DNA of 64,000 nucleotides from Schizochytrium sp. CCTCC M209059 (Eukaryota > Sar > Bigyra > Thraustochytrida > Thraustochytriidae). The notes under the pieces are model-generated. The model was given only the letters and a program-made list of their open reading frames with translations. It did not search any database and had not been told where the DNA came from. Every line of letters begins with the position of its first letter. The stretch's first letter is position 1. The stretch covers positions 1 through 64,000 of the forward strand of contig KN805401.1 in assembly GCA_000818945.1 (NCBI GenBank), read 5' to 3'. The position numbers and the translations under genes were made by a program. Of this stretch, positions 39,915-49,179 are shown one piece after another.

Positions 39915-41102
39915 TCAAGTTTCTGGGATCTCATTCTTGGAGACCGTTTCTGCATTGGGGTTGCGCAAAAAGTCGGCGACTGGGCGGTGGGCGTTGAGGA
40001 CAGCAAGATCTGCAGCCGTGGAGCCTTCCTTGTCGCGAGCGGCCACCAGGTGAGGGAGCTGGTGGACCAGCCAGCGACAAGCGTCAAGATGGCCGCGCTG
40101 TGCCGTTTTGTGCAAGACGGTGTGGCCATTTTTGCTTCGCACGTTGAGATCGAGGTCGCAAGAGGAGGCGAGGTAGCGAAACATCGCACAGGATCCCGTG
40201 AGCGCGGCCCACTGCGCGGCATTGCAGCCATGCTTGTTGATGTGGTGCACGTCGGCGCCCCGCGCGCGAAGGTACTCGCAGACGTTTTGGGCATCGCCGT
40301 AGACCGCATAGTGAAAGACGCTGGTGCCCTCCTTCATGCAGGCGTTCATGTCGACGCCGCATTCCTCGACGAGGACCTGGACGGACTCGAGCTGGCCCTT
40401 GCGTGCTGCCCAGTGCAGCGCCGTGCGGCCGAGCTTATCCGCCGGGTCTGGCATGCCCGGGTTCGCGTTCACGTGCTGGCCGCTCGCGACCAGGAGCCGC
40501 AGGATTTCGACGTTGCCGCTGCCGGCGGCCCAGCCGAGCGCCGCCGCCTCCGCCTTGACGCGCTCTCGCGTCTCTGGCCCATCCCGGGTCTTGAGGTCCT
40601 CGAGCGCCTGCTCCACGGCGTGCACGTCGCCGTTCTTGGCGGCCTCGCAGAGCACCTCTGCGGGCGTGGCCTCGCGCGGCTGCTGCGGCTTGCGAGCGGC
40701 CCGGGCTTCTTGGTCTTGTCGGTCCTGCCGGTCTTGGTGGTCTCCCACGCCGCCGGCCCAGCCGAGCGGCCCCCTCCGCTCGTACACGGTGAGCGCCGTG
40801 GCGGCGGCGGCGGCGGCCTGCACGGACTCGCCGTAGGTCCTGCCGTGCGCCACGAGCTGGTGGTCCCGGAGCCCGCGCTCGCCCCTCGCGAACCTCGCGC
40901 AGACCCTGCACTGCAGCAGGCCCTTCCTGCGCTGCCTCTCCGCGTGCTCGCGCGAGGTGAACAGCAGCACGCCCGCCTCGTCGCTGCGCGCGTCCACGCA
41001 CAGAGCCTTAAGCCCCTCCGCGTCCACGCCATCCAGCACGTCCTCCGCCAGCGCGCGCGCGCTCGCGAACTCGCGCACCCGCGCCGCGCCCAGCGCCGTC
41101 CG
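39915..41102 (-). CDS. Zinc-finger plus ankyrin-repeat protein, 5' end lost in gap
   Basis: The frame enters from the N gap at 41102 and ends at TGA-type stop 39915, leaving 395 residues. A C2H2-like finger, CRVCARFARGERGLRDHQLV followed by AH, comes first (about residues 65-90 of this fragment). A low-complexity Gln/Arg/Asp linker follows, then about seven ankyrin repeats: LGRTALHWAARKGQLESVQV, SVFHYAVYGDAQNVCEYLRA, HGCNAAQWAALTGSCAMFRY, NGHTVLHKTAQRGHLDACRW. The NxxGCNAxQWAALTG repeat style is frequent in stramenopile ankyrin proteins. The role is probably protein binding; no catalytic domain is visible in the available part. The N-terminus is missing. Confidence 0.82.
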   Translation of the reverse strand, partial: RTALGAARVREFASARALAEDVLDGVDAEGLKALCVDARSDEAGVLLFTSREHAERQRRKGLLQCRVCARFARGERGLRDHQLVAHGRTYGESVQAAAAAATALTVYERRGPLGWAGGVGDHQDRQDRQDQEARAARKPQQPREATPAEVLCEAAKNGDVHAVEQALEDLKTRDGPETRERVKAEAAALGWAAGSGNVEILRLLVASGQHVNANPGMPDPADKLGRTALHWAARKGQLESVQVLVEECGVDMNACMKEGTSVFHYAVYGDAQNVCEYLRARGADVHHINKHGCNAAQWAALTGSCAMFRYLASSCDLDLNVRSKNGHTVLHKTAQRGHLDACRWLVHQLPHLVAARDKEGSTAADLAVLNAHRPVADFLRNPNAETVSKNEIPET

Positions 41103-41711
41103 NNNNNNNNNNNNNNNNNNNNNNNNNNNNNNNNNNNNNNNNNNNNNNNNNNNNNNNNNNNNNNNNNNNNNNNNNNNNNNNNNNNNNNNNNNNNNNNNNN
41201 NNNNNNNNNNNNNNNNNNNNNNNNNNNNNNNNNNNNNNNNNNNNNNNNNNNNNNNNNNNNNNNNNNNNNNNNNNNNNNNNNNNNNNNNNNNNNNNNNNNN
41301 NNNNNNNNNNNNNNNNNNNNNNNNNNNNNNNNNNNNNNNNNNNNNNNNNNNNNNNNNNNNNNNNNNNNNNNNNNNNNNNNNNNNNNNNNNNNNNNNNNNN
41401 NNNNNNNNNNNNNNNNNNNNNNNNNNNNNNNNNNNNNNNNNNNNNNNNNNNNNNNNNNNNNNNNNNNNNNNNNNNNNNNNNNNNNNNNNNNNNNNNNNNN
41501 NNNNNNNNNNNNNNNNNNNNNNNNNNNNNNNNNNNNNNNNNNNNNNNNNNNNNNNNNNNNNNNNNNNNNNNNNNNNNNNNNNNNNNNNNNNNNNNNNNNN
41601 NNNNNNNNNNNNNNNNNNNNNNNNNNNNNNNNNNNNNNNNNNNNNNNNNNNNNNNNNNNNNNNNNNNNNNNNNNNNNNNNNNNNNNNNNNNNNNNNNNNN
41701 NNNNNNNNNNN
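41103..41711. other. Assembly gap, 609 N
   Basis: A run of unknown bases separates two divergently transcribed partial genes. Its real length is unknown. Open frames drawn through it are meaningless. Confidence 0.98.
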
Positions 41712-42353
41712 GAGGCAGGCGCGGACGGGCCCGAGGTCCGGCTCGTGCGCCCCGGGAGCGTCTTCAAGCTGCTCGACGAGACCGTCGAGGTCGTGCGCAT
41801 CCACACGAACCCCACGCTGCACGACCGCCCCGGCGACGTGCACGTGGGCTACCGCTTCAGGGAGACCGGCCTGCTCTTCACCGGCGACTCCATGTACCCC
41901 ATCGACCTCGACGCGGACACCAATCCGCAGTACGTGGACAAGGCCGTGCAGGACGAGATGAACCTCTTGCGCAGCACCTTGCCCACGAACACCTTCATCG
42001 CCTCCGGACACCCGCTCGCGCCCTACGAGCTGCTCTTCCCGCTCATCCTCGATCCGCAGCAGGGCAAGTGGCCCTTCCACTACAACGCGCTGCGGCTCTT
42101 CAACATCTACCCCAAGCTGCCCAAGCCGCCGCAATTCGTTGCCGCCAAAAAGGACCGAAAGGCCAAGAGCTCTTCTGCTCTTCTTCTGCCCGCAACGGGC
42201 GCCGAGAAGGGGGACGTCCCGCTTTTTCAGGACGTCCAAAGCGACGAGGAGTCCTTCGACGACCTCGACATCGTGCACTGCCGGCGGCGTCTTTTGCATG
42301 CGCTCATCAAGGAGACCGTCCTGGAGGAGAAGCGCGCGAGAGTCAAGCTTTAG
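41712..42353 (+). CDS. Possible metallo-beta-lactamase-fold protein, 5' end lost in gap
   Basis: The 213-residue C-terminal part runs from the gap to TAG at 42353. VVRIHTNPTLHDRPGDVHVG followed by YRFRETGLLFTGDSMYP resembles the metal-binding strand-turn of MBL-fold hydrolases (TPGHTPGS...LFxGD). FIASGHPLAPYELLFPLI could carry the last histidine ligand (SGH). The canonical HxHxDH motif would lie in the gap, so the assignment cannot be confirmed here. The C-terminal 80 residues are charged and disordered, ending LIKETVLEEKRARVKL. It is divergent from the ankyrin gene across the gap. Confidence 0.5.
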   Translation, partial: EAGADGPEVRLVRPGSVFKLLDETVEVVRIHTNPTLHDRPGDVHVGYRFRETGLLFTGDSMYPIDLDADTNPQYVDKAVQDEMNLLRSTLPTNTFIASGHPLAPYELLFPLILDPQQGKWPFHYNALRLFNIYPKLPKPPQFVAAKKDRKAKSSSALLLPATGAEKGDVPLFQDVQSDEESFDDLDIVHCRRRLLHALIKETVLEEKRARVKL

Positions 42354-42596
42354 AGTCGAGCCAGCGAGCGAGCGCTCTTTGTCATTGAGGAGAAGCAATA
42401 GATGACTTTGTTCTCAGGTCTCAAGTTGCGAGCGAGACAGCAAGAGCTAGGACAATTATTGACTCCAAGGGAGAGAGAGGTTCAGAACCAAGAGCCTCGG
42501 AAGGAAATCTTTGCCCCCGGCCAAGGGAGGGAGATGTTCAGGACCGAACCTTGGCTAGTAGAGCCATGCCGCCTGTCCTTCTTGCCTGCCGCTACC

Positions 42597-42634
<38 letters not shown>

Positions 42635-43195
42635 TGCTGCTGCTGCTCTTCGAAATGGTCTGACTTACGGACTGACCGACTAACTGACTGACTGACCTTA
42701 GCTTATTAGAATCACCCGCGACGTAAAAGTTAGTCCCTTCCCCCCTTTTCCCCTTCCCCTCGCCTACCGTTTAAGCGTCTTGCCGCTCGCTCACCTCCAT
42801 TCTGCCGCGCCTTCATCATCAACCGTGGCAACAACCCTCGCCACCACCGGTCCCTTGTCCACCCCTCCCGCCTCTTTCGGCGAATTCCCAAGCCTCCTAT
42901 CTATCATGCGGTCCACTTTTCCTTGCTCTCTTTATTACAGCAGGCAGCTAGCTCCATGGCGACCTCCGCCTCCAATCCAATCCCCGCTTCCTCCGCAGTT
43001 TTCGACCCCGTCGCAACCGCGAGTCGGCCAGCCGACAGACGTTGCGAGGGAAGGCGTCGTCTCTGCTCGCGCAGCCTGCCTCGCCAGCTGTGCAGCGGCA
43101 GATCGTTTCGCGGACGCTGCCAAGTGGCTGCGGCGCGCAACTTGCTCATGCTCGCAACTGCAACATGCACCCAGCCCTCGCGTCGACGTTCATTC

Positions 43196-43312
43196 CCAAA
43201 CTTGCCTTGCCTTGTCTTGCCTTGCCTTGCCTTGCCTTGCTTTGCTTTGCTTTGTCTTGCCTTGCCTTGTAGATCTTGCAGGTCTTGCAGGTCTTGCAGG
43301 TCTTGCAGCCGC
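43196..43312 (+). repeat. (CTTGC)n then (AGGTCTTGC)n tandem repeats
   Basis: About thirteen CTTGC-type pentamers with T-for-C variants are followed by four 9-bp CAGGTCTTG units. Confidence 0.9.
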
Positions 43313-44342
43313 AGAAAAAGCATGTCTCCTGACCCTGGCCGCGCGCGAGCCGCGAACTCGGCTCGGCTCGCTTGCAGGTCGCGCCGTCGAGCATTGGTCC
43401 GGCGGTGCGTCGCTCGTCTTCCCGTTCCCCGTCTTTTCGCGGCTCTTCTCGGCCGGGAACGGACCCGCTCCCGCTCGCTTACTGCGGTTGTGCGACCGCG
43501 CAAGCCTTCGCCTTCCTCCAGCCCGCGACGGGCGGCGGTGCCTTCTGCCCTCGCTCGCCGTCGTCAGTGGCCGACTTCTGCGCCAACATCATCATCATCG
43601 TCAACATCGTCAACATCACCACCATCGACCTCGAGGCCATCGGCATCGTCGAACCCGTCGAGGGCGCGGAAGAGCAGCTAGCTCGGGGCCACAAGCTGTA
43701 GCTTCTCCTGCGAAAATGCGCTAGCTTGCTTCGCTAGCTTGCTTGCTTGCTTGCTTCCGCCGAGCATTCCCACACTTTGGTGGTGGTGCCCAAGAAAAGC
43801 CCTTTTCGCATCCTCTCTTGCACTCTCTCTCTCTACTACAGCGACACCATCACGATCACCTCCGGCCGCGGACCTCGAGACTGCACAGGTTTGTGGATGG
43901 CGGCGAAGCAGAAAAGCGGACCGTCAGCAGCCATGGCAGCTGCAGCTGGGGAAAAGCGCTTCGTGTCGGAGGCGAGTCGGCAGCAACAGGGGCTTGATGG
44001 AGGCCGCGAGCAGATCGGTCAAGTGCCAAGAGCGGCTCGCGAGGTGCACATGGTACTTTGGCGGTTGGCGGATGCGAATATCCTCGCTCGCAATGCAACT
44101 GCAGCCACCAGGGCCATTGGCAGCTGCAGTGCTGCCAGAAGGCACACGCATACGCGTGCCTGCACGTGCGCAGCTGCACCTTCAGACAGACCGCAGTGGA
44201 CGGCCAGCCGGCGCAGAGATCTTTTCCTTTGCTGCCCTTTTGCCGAGCCAGCACGATACCGATCGACAGCAAACCAGGCAAATTCTTGCGTCGACACGCA
44301 AAAGCAAACCCGAAACCAATCGTGAGAGCAACCAAGACCAAG

Positions 44343-44400
44343 GCAAAGCAAAGCAAAGCAAAGCAAAGCAAAGCAAAGCAAAGCAAAGCAAAGCAAAGCC
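44343..44400 (+). repeat. (AAAGC)n microsatellite
   Basis: About eleven AAAGC units end 28 bp before the ATG of the first carbonic anhydrase gene, in its probable 5' leader. Confidence 0.95.
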
Positions 44401-44427
44401 ACAAGGCACATCTAGCTAGAACCCAGA

Positions 44428-45432
44428 ATGGTGACCGTCAAAGCCCTCGCAGGCGTGCTGGCAGCAGCGGCCGTCCTTGGCAGCGGCGAAGCGTGCAGCA
44501 CGAACCACATTCGCGAGCTCAAGGACTTTGCGGCCTCCGAGGCCGGACGCAAGCTGCGCGGCTCGGCAATCAGCGGAACCTACTGCACGCTCGATGAGCA
44601 GTCGCCCATCAACCTGCCGTCCCTGCCGACGCTCCGCGCGAGCCTAACCCCCGAGCAGGCGTACACACCCATTGAGATCGAGTTCGACGAGACCGATGAG
44701 GAAAGCAAGATGATCCTCGAAAACCTCGGCGGCACCATCGAGGTCGTGCCCGAGCACACGGACATCTACATCACGCACAACAGCCATGCCAAGGAGCTCG
44801 GACGTGGCGTCGACGTCAACGAAACCTATCAGGTGGCGCAGTTTCACTTCCACTGGGACACCAGCTTCAGCGGCTACGGCAGCGAGCACTCTCGCGGCGG
44901 CGAGGCCTTTCCCATTGAAATGCACATTGTCAGCTTCAACACGAAGTACGGAGACATTGGCACCGCCGTGGGCAACGACGACGGTCTGCTCGTCATCGGC
45001 ATCTTTGGCGAGAAGTCGAAGCGGAAGCTGGCCAACGCAGAGTTTTCCAAGATCAGCGATACTATTCTCGAGGCTGAAGAGGGCGACGATGGCTTTCTGG
45101 CAGACGCTCACGTCGAACTCGAAGACTTTTCGCTCGAAACCATGATCTCCTCCATCGACCTAGCCAAATACGATAGCTACAAGGGCTCGCTCACGACGCC
45201 ATCTTGCAACCAGATCGTGAGCTGGGTCGTCATGCACGACACGCTCAAGCTTTCGGCGGAGCAGATTCGCGCTTTTCAGAAGGCACACAAGTCCGAGTCG
45301 GAGCTCATTGCACCCAACTATCGCGAGATCCAGGCACGCAATGGCCGCACGGTGCACCGGTCGCAAATCCTCTGTGACCCCAAGGACAAGGACTGCCGTC
45401 TCGGCGAGTTTTTGAGCCTGCAGGGCTTTTGA
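44428..45432 (+). CDS. Secreted alpha-carbonic anhydrase, copy 1
   Basis: This zinc enzyme catalyses reversible hydration of CO2. It has 334 residues. MVTVKALAGVLAAAAVLGSG is a signal peptide, so it should act in the secretory path, periplasmic-like space or outside. The zinc ligands are the two His of QFHFHW (about 139 and 141) and the His of IEMHIV (about 166). GSEH (gatekeeper Glu) and SLTTPSC (Thr199 equivalent and the Cys that pairs with the N-terminal TYC) are intact, as is EQSPINLP. The usual aromatic N-terminal strand before SPI is replaced by a short KLRGSAISGTYC segment. It is strongly similar to the gene 2.2 kb downstream in the same direction. Confidence 0.93.
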   Translation: MVTVKALAGVLAAAAVLGSGEACSTNHIRELKDFAASEAGRKLRGSAISGTYCTLDEQSPINLPSLPTLRASLTPEQAYTPIEIEFDETDEESKMILENLGGTIEVVPEHTDIYITHNSHAKELGRGVDVNETYQVAQFHFHWDTSFSGYGSEHSRGGEAFPIEMHIVSFNTKYGDIGTAVGNDDGLLVIGIFGEKSKRKLANAEFSKISDTILEAEEGDDGFLADAHVELEDFSLETMISSIDLAKYDSYKGSLTTPSCNQIVSWVVMHDTLKLSAEQIRAFQKAHKSESELIAPNYREIQARNGRTVHRSQILCDPKDKDCRLGEFLSLQGF

Positions 45433-47644
45433 GCAAAGAGGCGTCGTTCTTTTTATTTAAAAAGTTTTAACAAATAGGTATAGTATGCCATTGTGAGTTC
45501 TCGTTCTGTCTGTCCATGCGCTAAGCTCGGATCTCAAATCTCGGTCAGAGAAAGGGAAATTCCTCAGCAAGCCCACTAGCTGGCCATAATAGCTCGTCTT
45601 TCTGCACTCTCAACTAAACATTTGAGCCTGACACATTGGTAGGTCTTGCTTTCGATCTCGAGGACTCTAAGTAAAGTCTAGACAACAATCGAGCTTCGAT
45701 TTTCCGATGCGTTGATCGTGAACTTTCCCATGTGATGAAGGTGTCGTCGTCTCGTTCGTACCTTTCACACCGTGCAATTGCTGGTTCAGTCGTCCCAAAC
45801 GAATACCATTTCGCGGTCATCTCGCGCAGGCCACCTTCCCTTCTGCACTCGCTCTTGCTGCGTGCGCCAGCTCGCATCCACCACAATCCCTTGACCTGTT
45901 GGCGACTGGCCATGGAGCCAAAGCAATCGAGAATTAAGTTGTTGATTTTCACCGTCAGTCCAACACAAAGCCACGATCGCGATGGCCTCATGCGAGTGTT
46001 AAGCAACCCAAAGCAACCCAAACATGACATGTGCAGTTCGCTCGGCCCAATAAGTCGCAGTCGCGTCGCCGCTTCGCCACGTCCCCACGCCCTCGCCTCC
46101 AAGCAAACTTTTCCATTCCCACAACCTACGACTGAATCGCCTGCAACGGCGCCCGCAAGACGGCAATCATGCGAGGAAGGAACGGTACGGGGACGTCGCG
46201 GCGCACCCACCCACCACCCAACCCCATCGATTCAGAGCCGCGAGGTTTCCATCCGCTCGCTCATTCATCCATCGATGCGACTCGGAGGCTTTTCGCGACG
46301 TGCGGTGACGGCAAATTTTTTAGCTCGCAAGAAAAGCTGGACTAGAATGCCAGCAAGTCTTCGTTGGGCGTTTCACTCTTCAGCGTCATCACCTGCCCAT
46401 CTCAGTCGTCACGATAATGAGGATGGCGACAACGACGACGACGACGATGAGGTTGAGGATAACGATAACGATTACGAATGGCTTTGATCCAGCCTTCACA
46501 TCTGCAGCTAGCCGCTCGCTTGCTCGCTCTCGAGGCCCGAAGACCTCGCAACTCAGGAGCAGCAGCTCTTTTTTGCAGCTCGCAGTCGTCACGTCTGCGA
46601 CTGCAGCTCCAGCTGCACCTGCTGCTCCGCGATCTCAGCTTTGCGGACAAAGCTAGCTTGCCCTGCAGATGAAGCTAACTAGCTCTGCAGCTAAAGCAAG
46701 GCCGCGCACCTCACGCGCCGGATTCAGCCGCCCCAGCTCGCGGCCGCAAGCTGGTGGGAGGCGCGTCAGAAGCTGCAGCTTTTCGCCTTTAGCTTTCCGC
46801 GCGAGCTGCAGCTGCCGGTACCGTACTTCCAAGCATGTCATTCAGCTGCGGGTCGCATTTTGTGGTAGCGGCGACGACGACGATAATGACGATGAAGATG
46901 AAGATGAAGATGAAGATGAAGATGAAGATGAAGATAAAGACGGAGATGAAGACTCTGCGTGCCATGCGTCAAGACAACCAGGCGCTGATCAGCCAAAGCG
47001 GGCGAAGATGGCGGAGCGCAGGACGGCGGACGAGCCGGAGGTCTCGACGCTAAATGCGGCGCCGACAACCGGCGGCAAAGAGAATCGTCGAATGTCTCAA
47101 GAGAGGACGAATGGATTGATCAGGCACGAGGACATCTTCAAGGCAGCCCGACTCGACGACCTCGACCACCCAGTCCGAGCTCTCGCACTTGGACGGACAG
47201 GGGCAGGCGCTTGACCGGAAAAAAATCGCTGCTGCTGCATGCAGAGGAGGGGCGAGCAACGAGCAGGTGCAGAGCGAGCGAGCATGGGGTGCTTCCTTTT
47301 TCCTCCGTCGAGCTTGCAGCCGGGCGCAGCTGAATTCGAGGGAAGTTGGATGCATACCGTCTCGCCAGGCTACGAGATACTCGCACTGTCATTCATTTCT
47401 GCGGCGTGGTGGTCTTGTAAGGCCCGGGGACGGCCAGCGAGTATACATATCAAAGCACTTGGGTGTGCGTTGGATGGATGGATGAAATTATCTGCCAGGG
47501 CTGTGCTGTCGACAATTTGCAGTTCGCAACTCGCAAACACCAAATCGTAAACGTCAAGTCGCAAATCCCAAAACGAAGTAAAAAGCCGAGTGGTAAGCTC
47601 GCCTGGCGAGGAAGAAGTAGTGCAGCAGCAGCACACGAAGAAGA
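45433..47644. other. Intergenic region between the carbonic anhydrase genes
   Basis: No gene is defensible in 2.2 kb. Several 150-250-codon open frames on both strands have unstructured, Arg/Ser/Pro-rich content. A GATGAA repeat lies at 46886-46951. Upstream of copy 2, 47490-47590 is A-rich and probably the 5' leader. Confidence 0.45.
46886..46951 (+). repeat. (GATGAA)n hexanucleotide repeat
   Basis: About nine GATGAA units with late substitutions. On one frame it reads Asp-Glu repeats, on another Met-Lys; no gene is established around it. Confidence 0.93.
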
Positions 47645-48625
47645 ATGGTCAAGTCTTTTGTAATTGTCCTGGCAGCGGCTGCCATCATCAACGGCGCGAA
47701 TGCTTGCGGAGTCGAGCACATTGGCGAGCTAAGAGAATTCACGGAGCGCAAACTGCGCGGATCCTCGGTCTCTGGCACGTACTGCACGTTTGACGAGCAG
47801 TCTCCAATCAACTTGCCAGCTTTGCCGACGCTGCCTAAGCGCCTGACCCCTGAGCAAGCCTTTTCTCCCGTAGAAATAGAATATGCAGAGACGACGGACG
47901 ACAGCAAGATGGTTCTCGAGAACCTCGGTGGTACAATTGAGGTCGAACCCGAGGATACCGACATCTTCATCACGCATAATGGATTTTCCAAGGAGCTGGG
48001 GCGCGGAAGCGATGCGAACCAGACGTTCAAGGTCGCGCAGTTTCACTTTCACTGGGACTCTAGCTTCACCGGCTACGGCAGCGAGCATTACCGCGGAGGC
48101 GAGGCTTTCCCAATTGAAATGCACATCGTCGCCTTCAACACCAAGTACGAAGATATTGGTACTGCCGTGGAAAATAGTGATGGTCTCTTGGTTATGGGTG
48201 TCTTTGGAGAGAAGATCAACAAGAAGAATGAGGAGTTTGGAAAGATTGTTGATGCCATCACCGAGGCCGAGGAGAGCGACGATGGCTTTTTCTCTGGCGC
48301 TCATATCGAGCTCGAGGACTTTTCACTGGAAGAACTGCTCTCGCCCATTGATCTTGCCAAGTTCGACACCTACAAGGGGTCACTCACCACGCCCTCGTGC
48401 AACCAGGTCGTCACGTGGGTTGTGATGCACGACACCCTCAAGATCAAGGGCAGCCAATTAGAAGTTTTTCACGAGGCGCACAAGTCCGAGTCGGAGCTTA
48501 TTGCGCCCAACTACCGCGAGCTGCAGGCGCGCAACGGCCGCAAGGTGTACCGTTCGCAGAAGCTCTGCAAGAGCAGCGATATTGACTGCCGCCTCACGGA
48601 GCTCCTCGAGCAGGCTGGCCTTTAA
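47645..48625 (+). CDS. Secreted alpha-carbonic anhydrase, copy 2
   Basis: This 326-residue paralogue of the gene at 44428 is colinear over the whole length. It has signal peptide MVKSFVIVLAAAAIINGANA, then CGVEHIGELREF, KLRGSSVSGTYC, EQSPINLP, zinc-binding QFHFHW (about 133 and 135) and IEMHIV (about 160), GSEH and SLTTPSC. The chief differences are in the signal peptide, the EKINKKNEEFGKI loop and the last 15 residues. Conservation of all catalytic residues in both copies argues that both are active. Two possible N-glycosylation sites (for example NQTF) are present. The pair arose by tandem duplication. No GPI signal or membrane anchor is seen. Confidence 0.93.
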   Translation: MVKSFVIVLAAAAIINGANACGVEHIGELREFTERKLRGSSVSGTYCTFDEQSPINLPALPTLPKRLTPEQAFSPVEIEYAETTDDSKMVLENLGGTIEVEPEDTDIFITHNGFSKELGRGSDANQTFKVAQFHFHWDSSFTGYGSEHYRGGEAFPIEMHIVAFNTKYEDIGTAVENSDGLLVMGVFGEKINKKNEEFGKIVDAITEAEESDDGFFSGAHIELEDFSLEELLSPIDLAKFDTYKGSLTTPSCNQVVTWVVMHDTLKIKGSQLEVFHEAHKSESELIAPNYRELQARNGRKVYRSQKLCKSSDIDCRLTELLEQAGL

Positions 48626-49179
48626 AACTCGATGATCTCCATACTCTACATCGGAGAAACGATTCGCGCGAGTTCCGGCAAGGCTAATCAAAATAAAATG
48701 ATACTCTGGGCGAGTCGACCAATTTTCGCGTTAGCACCAGACAGGTCCAGGTCCCCGTATAAAGAATCGATGCATTAGATTAGTCCTTGTCCATTGTTTC
48801 TGTCCAAATGGTGAGCGTAGGTCTTCTTGGGATATTTGCTTCGCCTTCTTCTTCCGAGTGACGTACGGCAAAGAAAGCAGAATTGCGAATGGATGATGTT
48901 CTCAACAGCGCATGAATCATTCGATCCAACCACCAAGAAATAGACGGCCATTAGATAGTCCAGTCTCTGAGTGATACGCGGATGCACAAGAAGTGCATGA
49001 CATAAGGACGACTTCGTTTAAAGAGCTAGAGACCGTGGCTGCACAACGTCCTCATCGAGCCATCAAGCAAGCAAGCCGAAAATAAAACAAGAGAGTAGAG
49101 AGAAGAAAAGTGCTTGTTCGGGGCAAATGGTTATCGAGTTAATGGGTTAGTACGCACGCACGTCCGCCATCGGAAATGC
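48626..49179. other. Convergent 3' region between carbonic anhydrase 2 and ATP2
   Basis: AT-richer interval with no convincing gene. A 70-codon minus-strand frame at 48775-48987 (reading SQFCFLCRTSLGRRRRSKYP) has an odd Arg-rich composition and an alternative frame equally open, so it is not called. Confidence 0.45.

Larger units (their letters stand above)
42354..44427. other. Repeat-rich intergenic region upstream of carbonic anhydrase 1
   Basis: No gene is supported in 2.1 kb. It contains a (GCT)n tract at about 42598-42650, CTTGC and CAGGTCTTG repeats at 43196-43312, a TTGC tract at 43735-43758 and an AAAGC tract just before the carbonic anhydrase ATG. Open frames on all strands here are driven by these repeats and by high GC. 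Confidence 0.5.

Noticed and set aside
39915..42398. An 827-codon minus frame and an 831-codon plus frame spanning 41103-41711
   Set aside because: They join two opposite genes through 609 N bases. Only the minus frame left of the gap and the plus frame right of it carry real protein features.
42780..44420. Several 180-310-codon frames upstream of carbonic anhydrase 1
   Set aside because: All cross pentanucleotide repeats, are low complexity and overlap each other on both strands.
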